Positions 22,824 through 28,227 of a DNA stretch of 28,227 nt are shown piece by piece. The DNA is from JAYTQG01 sp043746815 (GTDB lineage: Bacteria > Actinomycetota > Thermoleophilia > Miltoncostaeales > Miltoncostaeaceae). The position numbers were made by a program, and so were the translations under genes. Positions within the stretch are counted from its first letter, which is position 1. Each line of letters opens with the position of its first letter. Under the pieces are notes generated by a model. That model worked only from the letters and a program-made list of their open reading frames with translations. It searched no databases and was not told where the DNA came from. The stretch covers positions 1 through 28,227 of the forward strand of contig JAYTQG010000041.1 of the NCBI GenBank assembly GCA_043746815.1. The letters run 5' to 3'.

Positions 22824-23349
22824 CAAGAACCTCCAGGCTGGATCTGAGTTGGTCCAGGGCTCTGCCCAGGCGCGAGTAGACGGTGCCGACCGGCGTTTCC
22901 AGCATCTCTGCGATTTCGGCGGTGGAGTAGCCGAACCAGTGGTGCAGGACCACCACTGCCCGACGCTCGGGTGAAAGGTCGGCCAGCGCGTTCATCAGAT
23001 CAGGGTCGAAAGCCATCTCATCGACCCACTCGCCTTGTCGGGGGTAGGCCTCTCCAAGCTCCACCAGGCGACGCTCGTCACGCAGCGCGTTGAGTGCCCG
23101 GTTCACGGTGATCCGGTGGAGCCAGGCGGGGAAGGAGCGATCCGAGTCAAAGCGATCCAATGACCGCAGTGCGTCCAGAAACGCCTCCTGGGCGAGGTCA
23201 TCAGCCATTGCGCGGCGCCCCGTGACCGCGAATGCCGCACGCCAGGCACTCGGCCAATGGCGTCGGTAGAGCTGGGAAGTCGCCTCAAGTGATCCGTCGG
23301 TGCGGATCGCCCGGATCAGGTCGACGTCGTTCGGTTCCGTCATCATCAT
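22810..23349 (-). CDS. ECF-type RNA polymerase sigma factor
   Basis: A 179-residue extracytoplasmic-function sigma factor with only regions 2 and 4. Region 2 spans about residues 20-85 (ADDLAQEAFLDALRSLDRF, RSFPAWLHRITVNRALNALR). Region 4 is at about residues 118-165 (LSPERRAVVVLHHWFGYST, then EIAEMLETPVGTVYSRLGRA, a clear helix-turn-helix). I prefer the ATG at 23349 because GGGG lies six bases upstream; an in-frame ATG at 23376 has its G-rich stretch directly adjacent. It is transcribed with the membrane protein it overlaps. No autoregulatory promoter could be recognised with confidence upstream. Confidence 0.92.
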   Translation of the reverse strand: MMMTEPNDVDLIRAIRTDGSLEATSQLYRRHWPSAWRAAFAVTGRRAMADDLAQEAFLDALRSLDRFDSDRSFPAWLHRITVNRALNALRDERRLVELGEAYPRQGEWVDEMAFDPDLMNALADLSPERRAVVVLHHWFGYSTAEIAEMLETPVGTVYSRLGRALDQLRSSLEVLDANT

Positions 23350-23781
23350 TAGTAACCCCGAGGCCGCCGTTTCCATCCCGACGTCGGAAGGTCTGGAGGC
23401 GTCACACCATCGCAGGGCTCCTCACCGGCAACCCAAAGGGTTCTTGAAGGGTAGTCCCAACCGTTATCCACGGTCTGCGGAACGTCGGGAGCACACGGGC
23501 GATCGGTACACCGGCCGGTACGGCAATGGCGGGACCCAGACTCGAACTGGGGACACCACGATTTTCAGTCGTAGTGTCCTGGGCGGCGAGAATGTCTTGC
23601 TGACTAGGATCACGCTGGTCCTCGGAGGGCCCCGCATGGTCTCCCGCATGGTCCGGGAGCAAAATCATGCGAACTTCCCGGCACGTGGATCCCAATGCCA
23701 GCGAGACTCTTACGGCGGGGTCTCCCTCATGCCGGGCGCCAAGTTGGGGCTGGGCGGTGACACCGACAGCGGCTATTGCGG
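23350..23781. other. Intergenic region with tRNA remnant and island border
   Basis: 432 bases without a protein gene. It contains the shared 20-mer at 23494-23513, the tRNA-Phe 3' half (23527-23573) and a tandem pair of 12-mers, CCCGCATGGTCT/CCCGCATGGTCC (23631-23654). The left part must hold the ECF sigma promoter. Confidence 0.5.
23527..23573 (-). pseudogene. 3' half of a tRNA-Phe(GAA) gene, probable integration scar
   Basis: On the minus strand: anticodon arm TACGA-CTGAAAA-TCGTG (anticodon GAA at 23564-23566), a 5-base variable region, a perfect T-arm CCCAG-TTCGAGT-CTGGG, the 3' acceptor strand TCCCGCC and discriminator A. No matching 5' acceptor strand (GGCGGGA) or D-arm (GCTCA...GAGC) exists upstream at higher coordinates, and no CCA is encoded. 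A clean 3' half is what remains at one end when a mobile element integrates into a tRNA gene. Confidence 0.75.
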
Positions 23782-24819
23782 CTAGCGCCCGTTGACGCGC
23801 TTTACGGCGTCATTGATCTCCACACCGGGCTGATGCTGGTCGGCCGCTCCGGTGCGGATACTGACCCGTTCCCGGAGGTCGTCGGCGCGCCCAACCAGCA
23901 CCATCCCGCAGTCAAAGATCATCCTGAAGCCGCTGATTTTGACCAAGGAGATGTCCTTCTCAAACGCAACGTTGGGGTCAATCCCGGCACCCCGCATAGC
24001 CTCACTGAATGGGGCACGGTCGGCGCTATCGAGGTTGGCCTCTGCGAACTCGCGAGGCCGAACGTCCATGCTGTTGTCCTGCATCTTCGCCAGCAGCGCG
24101 ACCTGGTAGCGCCCGACTCTCTCGGGGTTATGTATCCGTTCGTTGAAAAAGGCTTCCGCCGCGCGCATGAAATCAAGCGTTGCCTTCTCGGGACTGGTCT
24201 TCAGCCGGCAGCCGAGGAAGGTGGAAAGGTAGAAAGTCGCCACCCCCACACCGTCATCCTTACCGCGCTGATCGTCTGAGACGCGCCCGTACATACTGCC
24301 AGCGGTCCCGCTCGCATCGAGCATCAACACTGAGGTCTTGAACACCTTTGTCTTGTCGGTAAGCGTGAGCTCGCGAAGGAGTTCCAGATCGACGACTCTG
24401 TTGCCCTTCTTGTCGGTCTTGATGTGGAAGCGCAACCCTTGCTCACGCTCGAGCTTGAGCACCGCCACGCATGCGCGATCGTCCAGGGACCCCCGCACGA
24501 TTGCGAGCAACCCCGCGGAGTTTCGTCCCGTCTGGACGTCGTGGAGGTGCTCCGCTATGCCTCGAGAGGCTTGCACGATCTGGGCGTTGTCGCGGAGAAT
24601 CGCTGCAACGCCATCGCGTACGCGGGTGGTGCCGTCGGGGTCGGCATCGACCTCCAATCCCCGCAACTGGAGGCTGCCGATGATCTTCTTGCGGAAGTAG
24701 GCGCGCAGCGGATCATCAAGGGCAATGGGTGCATCCGTAAGCACGGCCTCTTCCTCGCCGCCGCCGCGTGGGACGTCGTGCAGCACTGCGGCAGCTATCT
24801 GGAAGCTGTCGAGGTTCAC
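23782..24819 (-). CDS. NdpA/YejK-like nucleoid-associated protein
   Basis: A 345-residue soluble protein that I assign tentatively to the 37-kDa nucleoid-associated (NdpA/YejK) family. Support: the N-terminal IAAAVLHDVPRG strand; an early block resembling the family's first conserved region (LAIVRGSLDDRACVAVLKLE); a central VATFYLSTFLGCRL with a following LDFMRAAEAFFNERI; and a C-terminal strand-rich segment ending VEINDAV. Family members bind nucleoid DNA in E. coli and also occur in defence islands. The start is GTG at 24819, overlapping the upstream gene by four bases, with AAGGAG ahead. It is the second gene of a coupled pair and the first gene inside the tRNA-bounded island. The gene is certain, the family less so. 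Confidence 0.6.
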   Translation of the reverse strand: MNLDSFQIAAAVLHDVPRGGGEEEAVLTDAPIALDDPLRAYFRKKIIGSLQLRGLEVDADPDGTTRVRDGVAAILRDNAQIVQASRGIAEHLHDVQTGRNSAGLLAIVRGSLDDRACVAVLKLEREQGLRFHIKTDKKGNRVVDLELLRELTLTDKTKVFKTSVLMLDASGTAGSMYGRVSDDQRGKDDGVGVATFYLSTFLGCRLKTSPEKATLDFMRAAEAFFNERIHNPERVGRYQVALLAKMQDNSMDVRPREFAEANLDSADRAPFSEAMRGAGIDPNVAFEKDISLVKISGFRMIFDCGMVLVGRADDLRERVSIRTGAADQHQPGVEINDAVKRVNGR

Positions 24820-25304
24820 CGCGGCTCCTTGTCGGAAATGACGCGGTCGAGCTTGGTCTGCGCGGCTTTGAGGAAGGTATCACGGGCAGTCTCGAACTCC
24901 TGGACGGCGCTTTGGTACTCCTCTGAATCGGGCGCAGCTTCGCCTACGTCTCCGAGGGCCGAGCGGACTGACTGGTACTTGGCGACGACCGCATCCGAGG
25001 AGCCGAGGCGCAACTGGAGGCGCTGACCAATGGTGTAGACCTGATCGGCCCATGCTCGCTGCGCTTCGGTAGTCGCACCGGAGCCGCCTGCCTCCCCCAA
25101 TTCACGCAAACGGATGACGGCCACGCCAAGCAACGACGCGGCCTCGTCGAGTAGCGTCCGCAGGTCTTCGCGGCGCTTGGCTGCCTGGTCACGAATGAAC
25201 TGCTTACGGGCGGCACGGCGAGCGGCCCAGGCCGTCGCAGTCGGCCCCACGACGCCGGAGACGACGATGCCGGTCACCGACGTGATCAGGACTGTGTTTG
25301 CCAT
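24816..25304 (-). CDS. Small membrane-anchored coiled-coil protein, unknown function
   Basis: A 162-residue protein I do not recognise. The first 25 residues (MANTVLITSVTGIVVSGVVG...) form one membrane segment near the N-terminus. A basic stretch (ARRAARKQFIRDQAAKRRED) and about 110 residues of mostly helical, charged sequence with coiled-coil character follow (DEAASLLGVAVIRLRELGEA, FETARDTFLKAAQTKLDRV). The body should be cytoplasmic. The ATG at 25304 is chosen because the hydrophobic segment begins right after it; longer frames upstream look non-coding. Its TGA overlaps the GTG of the NdpA-like gene, so the two products are probably made together. The pair could tether DNA or a complex to the membrane; that is speculation. 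Confidence 0.7.
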   Translation of the reverse strand: MANTVLITSVTGIVVSGVVGPTATAWAARRAARKQFIRDQAAKRREDLRTLLDEAASLLGVAVIRLRELGEAGGSGATTEAQRAWADQVYTIGQRLQLRLGSSDAVVAKYQSVRSALGDVGEAAPDSEEYQSAVQEFETARDTFLKAAQTKLDRVISDKEPR

Positions 25305-25927
25305 GCCTGGAAGTATTACCCAGCACCCGGTCATTTGCGCGACGCCGTGGTCCGGCACGCAGTCGCCGCACCCGGAATCGCGGTCGCGCTGTGACCTCGC
25401 ACCCAAGACCGTCTCACCGAGATGCCACGTGCGCGGACGGCGGGAGCATTCGTCGGCTCACCTCAACCCCTCAAAGGCTTCCTCGACTCAAGTCGTGCTG
25501 TTCTGCGAGACTCAAGCGGCCGGGACCTACACCAGGTCGTGAACGTCGCGGAAGAGCAACGCTTGACCTCCGCGACCCTGTTCGCGTCGCAAGGACGGCA
25601 GAGGACCAGCAGCTGTGCGAACGCGACAAACAGGTGGACTCACGGCTTCCGAGGTCCTGCGGAGCGGCGCGGACGGCTCGCGATGCGTTTCGGTTAAGCG
25701 GAATTGTCGGTGTCTGTCAGGCGGCGAACCCTTGGCGCAACGGGGTGGCTGACGCGGTGGGTCGTCGTCGTGAGAGGCACTGCCCCTGGGCCGTCCGGCC
25801 TGAGATCCGAGAGTCGCGTTCACCATTCTCTACGGTTGAGCGGTCGGCGGCCCTTCTCGGCGTTGAGTTGACCTGGCGCCTTGCGTCGGTTGCCCGGCCC
25901 GGTGGCCGGGTCGGGTAGGGCGTTCGA
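25305..25927. other. Long intergenic region between divergent island operons
   Basis: 623 bases with no convincing gene; the open frames are rich in Arg/Ser/Pro and lack motifs. It must carry promoters for both divergent operons. The only clear structure is the hairpin at 25893-25910. Confidence 0.45.
25893..25910 (+). promoter_or_regulatory. Strong hairpin just upstream of the dual-nuclease gene
   Basis: CCCGGCC-CGGT-GGCCGGG is a perfect 7-bp GC stem with a 4-base loop. It ends 17 bases before the ATG at 25928 and directly before the likely ribosome site GTAGGG (25915-25920). It could restrain translation or end upstream transcription. Confidence 0.4.
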
Positions 25928-27310
25928 ATGGCTGCGCCGGACTCGGGTGACCGTGACCGGCTGCTTCATCCGGGTCAGCATCCGGTACCGGGCCGGAGGC
26001 ATTCCGTTGTTGTAGCCGGTGCGAACGTATACGTGGATCCGGAGCGTTCCGGTGACATGTTTTCAGGGGGCCTCCGACGCTGGGGCGATCCGCTGATTGA
26101 CCGTGTACTTGGTCGGGCGCACGCCAATCCGTCGATCGCTGGGGAGCAACTGGTGCTGTTGCCATGGGCACTGGTGTCGGTTGCTTCGGTGAGTCCGACA
26201 GGGTTGGGGCTGGCTGGTCGGGCGTCGTACTCTGGGCCGGGGGCCACCTCCCTTCTGGGGAATCTCGCGCATTCGACGCGGGCCGGCGCCTACGCGGCCG
26301 AGCTGATCGTGGCTGCGTGTCTTGTCTACCGGGGCTGGTCGTCGACGGACGGCCAGATGGTCCTGGGTGACGTCCGGGAGGCCGGCGGCCGGCTGGATTT
26401 TGGCGCGAAGTTGGTCGGGACGGGTACGGCGCGCCGGACGTGCGAGGCGGATGTCCTCGTGAGCTTCGATGGCGGGAGGCGTTTGGCGGTTGATGTCAAG
26501 TACAGCGCGGCGGGGGTATACCGGAGTCGACCGACGGCGTCGATGTTGGAGGTGGTCGGCCTTGCGATCAAGCGCGGCGAGATCGAGAGCTTCCACTTCG
26601 TGACGCCGGGCCGCTTCCGCCCGGCGTTCCACGCGGCGGTCGCGGGCGTGCCTGGGGTGGTTGTGCATGAGCGCGTTTGGCCCACGCCCGAGGACAGGGC
26701 GAGGATCGCGGTGCAGGAGCGCGCAGCGATTGACCACTCACGGCTGGTCGCTGACGTCCGAGTCGGCGGGGTGGTCGCGTTTGACGTTGTGGCTGCGCGG
26801 CTTGCTCAGCTCGCGGGAGACGCGTACCGAGACGCGACCGCGGGACAGCGTGACCTGGTCGATGTTCGGCGACCGACGGGATGGACGTACCTCTTCGACG
26901 CGACGATCGACGAGGGTGTGGGCGCACCGCCGCGTCTCGTGGCCACCTGGGGCCAGAGCACCGCCACCGTCCGCCAGCGGGATAAGCGTTTCATGGCGGG
27001 CTTCCCCCTCCCGAAGAGCCCGTCCGATCTCGATCGTGGTCACGCGGTCGCTCGGGAAGCGGGGGGCGACGAAGGCATCGGGATCAACCTGATCCCGCAG
27101 GATCGCAAGTTGAACCAGGGCCGCGGCCCGGGTGGGAGACGCTGGCGACGCCTGGAGCGCCTCGCGGCGAGCCAACCCGGAACGGGCGTATTCGTCCGCC
27201 AGATCTATGACGATGACTCCGACCTACCGGCCTGGTTGGAGTTCTTCGTCGTCACCGTCGACGGGGACACGATCCTCGAACGGTTCCGAAACCGCCCCGG
27301 CGCGCCCTGA
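25928..27310 (+). CDS. Predicted dual nuclease: PD-(D/E)XK core fused to a non-specific endonuclease domain
   Basis: A 460-residue protein with two apparent nuclease centres. Middle part: AGAYAAELIVAACLVYRGW (Glu125 in the first helix), CEADVLVSF (Asp175) and RRLAVDVKYS (Asp189-x-Lys191), the E...D...DxK layout of PD-(D/E)XK enzymes. C-terminal part: DLDRGHAVAREAGG (DRGH, His372), GINLIPQDRKLNQG (Asn387, Asn396), RRWRRLERLA and a closing FRNRP. These match DNA/RNA non-specific endonucleases of the beta-beta-alpha metal type (Endonuclea_NS_2-like). Residues 1-115 and 200-310 are not recognised. The start is fixed by an in-frame TAG at 25916 and GTAGGG seven bases upstream. A second nuclease-like gene follows 65 bases on. 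Domain calls rest on motif reading by eye. Confidence 0.7.
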   Translation: MAAPDSGDRDRLLHPGQHPVPGRRHSVVVAGANVYVDPERSGDMFSGGLRRWGDPLIDRVLGRAHANPSIAGEQLVLLPWALVSVASVSPTGLGLAGRASYSGPGATSLLGNLAHSTRAGAYAAELIVAACLVYRGWSSTDGQMVLGDVREAGGRLDFGAKLVGTGTARRTCEADVLVSFDGGRRLAVDVKYSAAGVYRSRPTASMLEVVGLAIKRGEIESFHFVTPGRFRPAFHAAVAGVPGVVVHERVWPTPEDRARIAVQERAAIDHSRLVADVRVGGVVAFDVVAARLAQLAGDAYRDATAGQRDLVDVRRPTGWTYLFDATIDEGVGAPPRLVATWGQSTATVRQRDKRFMAGFPLPKSPSDLDRGHAVAREAGGDEGIGINLIPQDRKLNQGRGPGGRRWRRLERLAASQPGTGVFVRQIYDDDSDLPAWLEFFVVTVDGDTILERFRNRPGAP

Positions 27311-27326
27311 CACAGCCCGGGCGGTT
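27290..27326 (+). terminator. Hairpin across the end of the dual-nuclease gene
   Basis: AACCGCCC (27290-27297) and GGGCGGTT (27319-27326) pair perfectly; two more G-C pairs form inside after one mismatch. The stem spans the stop codon and lies before the next gene of the same operon. It may be an attenuator or partial terminator. Confidence 0.4.
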
Positions 27327-27375
27327 AGATTCCCGCAGGAGAACGACGAAGGGCCGCGTGAGGGAGAGCGAGTTG

Positions 27376-28227
27376 ATGAGCAGCCCGCACGGGTCACCCA
27401 CCATGACTCCTAGGGCCCTCCAGCTCGGAACGCCCATACCGATCAACCCCGACGCGGTACGGGAATGTCTCGACCCACTGGAACGGCCAGGCGATGGGTT
27501 GTTTCTGCGGGCCTGGACCGACGGGATCGACGCGATTCCCCTCGCCGAACGGCGTGGGGCGCTGTCTTGGACGACAGGGCACGTCGCGGAGTCCGTGGTG
27601 GCGGTACTCCTTGCCGAGCTGGGCTACTCTCTTGTGTGGCAGCTTGCCGACCGGGACTCCATGGGGTTGACCTCATCCTACTTTGCCCCAACGGCGAGAG
27701 TCTTCTCGTCGTCGAGGTTAAGGGAACCCTGCGGGCTTGCCAGCGCCCCCGACTCAGCGGCCGGGACCTGCGGCAGATCACGGGCGCCTGGCTCGACAAA
27801 GATGACAACCCCGGCATGATCGGATCGGGCCTCACCAGCACGGACATCTGTGGCGCCGTCATTGTCGTGAACTTTGCCGAGATGATCGTCAGGGCGGGAC
27901 TCACGACCGACTTCCAGACGCTCCGGCCGGTCCTCGAAGAGTCGGAGCTAGCCCGCTTCGCTGGGCACAATGATCCGATGACAAGGGGCTCTTCCGGTTT
28001 GAGTGGGGAGAGGCACGTCCTGTGTAGGCGGTTGGCGAGCCGGAGCGGCGTCGGCCGCGGTGTCGAGCAAGGAACGGCGCCAGGGAGCCACGGGCTGCTC
28101 GGCTCGCCATCCGGCGCCGGTCTCTCCCGGGCTGTTGTTCTCCTCGGGTCCGATGAAATAGCTGCACAGGAGACAGTTCTGCCATTGACATCCACGGCGC
28201 TGCCCTTCGGGAAGCGAGTCCTCGACG
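27376..28227 (+). pseudogene. Second PD-(D/E)XK-type nuclease gene, frameshifted, 3' end outside window
   Basis: The ATG at 27376 follows AGGGAGAG by about 7 bases. The first frame encodes 96 residues to ATG-GGG at 27661-27666, including GHVAESVVAVLLAELGYSLV, the first helix of a PD-(D/E)XK fold with its Glu. In this frame the sequence then turns into Ser/Arg-rich nonsense and stops at 27819. The frame with codons beginning at 27663 continues the domain: GVDLILLCPNGESLLVVEVK (Asp and Glu-x-Lys), then LRQITGAWLDKDDNPG and CGAVIVVNFAEMIVRAG. It stays open to the window end. Adding one G to the GGGG run at 27663-27666 restores a continuous DSMGVDLILL junction. It could be a true mutation, a sequencing slip or programmed frameshifting. 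It is probably the operon partner of the preceding nuclease. Confidence 0.65.

Noticed and set aside
23500..23620. Complete tRNA-Phe gene
   Set aside because: Only the anticodon arm, T-arm and 3' acceptor strand are present. No D-arm or 5' acceptor strand is found on the minus strand upstream, so it is annotated as a remnant.
23631..23654. Tandem 12-base repeat near the island border as a possible array or recombination site
   Set aside because: Only two copies, with no spacer pattern and no relation to the other repeats; chance or slippage is sufficient.
25298..25918. Open frame of about 200 codons upstream of the dual-nuclease gene
   Set aside because: Arg/Ser/Pro-rich, no motif, ends just before the real gene and overlaps the start of the divergent membrane protein gene.
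1..28227. CRISPR array, rRNA operon, insertion sequence or integrase gene
   Set aside because: No regularly spaced repeats beyond the three-copy vapB array, no rRNA-like stretch, and no transposase or tyrosine/serine recombinase motif in any convincing frame.

Overview
The window looks like chromosome from a high-GC actinobacterium, most probably class Thermoleophilia (Solirubrobacter/Patulibacter/Conexibacter relatives). The strongest clue is a secreted Gly-X-Y repeat protein (18448-19140, minus) with the N-terminal layout common in that class. GC-rich third codon positions and short-signal lipoproteins agree. The assignment is inference; there is no rRNA gene here.

Layout. (1) 1-4.7 kb, formate/molybdenum block: the 3' part of fdhD is translationally coupled to an FdhF/YdeP-type molybdopterin oxidoreductase. 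On the minus strand are a vapBC toxin-antitoxin pair with a three-repeat putative operator, mobA (molybdopterin guanylyltransferase, with an unusual start) and a gamma-class carbonic anhydrase. (2) 4.8-9.0 kb, housekeeping and envelope genes: a cytochrome c lipoprotein, a STAS anti-sigma antagonist, serS, an LppX/LprAFG-like lipoprotein and a YpfJ-type zinc metallopeptidase. (3) 9.0-13.6 kb, ureide catabolism: allantoate amidohydrolase, allantoinase, ureidoglycine aminohydrolase and ureidoglycolate amidohydrolase. Together these convert allantoin to glyoxylate with release of four ammonia and two CO2, without urea, as in plants. (4) 13.8-18.3 kb: a FadR-type GntR regulator divergent from a sugar-class (CUT2) ABC importer; I infer that the importer brings in allantoin or a related ureide. 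Strong RNA hairpins sit at the binding-protein/ATPase junction. (5) 18.4-19.1 kb: the collagen-like protein.

The right third is accessory DNA. An RloA/RloB ATPase-TOPRIM pair (19.5-21.4 kb), a probable defence module, is flanked by direct copies of a degenerate att-like repeat. An ECF sigma factor with its membrane partner follows. At 23.53 kb lies the 3' half of a tRNA-Phe gene without its 5' half, the expected scar of integration into a tRNA gene. Its polarity puts a genomic island to the right, running past the window end.

The island holds a coupled pair (small membrane/coiled-coil protein plus an NdpA/YejK-like protein). It also holds a 460-residue protein that joins a PD-(D/E)XK nuclease core to a C-terminal non-specific endonuclease domain (DRGH motif). 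Directly downstream is a second PD-(D/E)XK-type gene, broken by a single-base shift in a G-run. This two-nuclease unit is the best candidate for an undescribed system. No integrase, CRISPR array, complete tRNA or insertion sequence was found.
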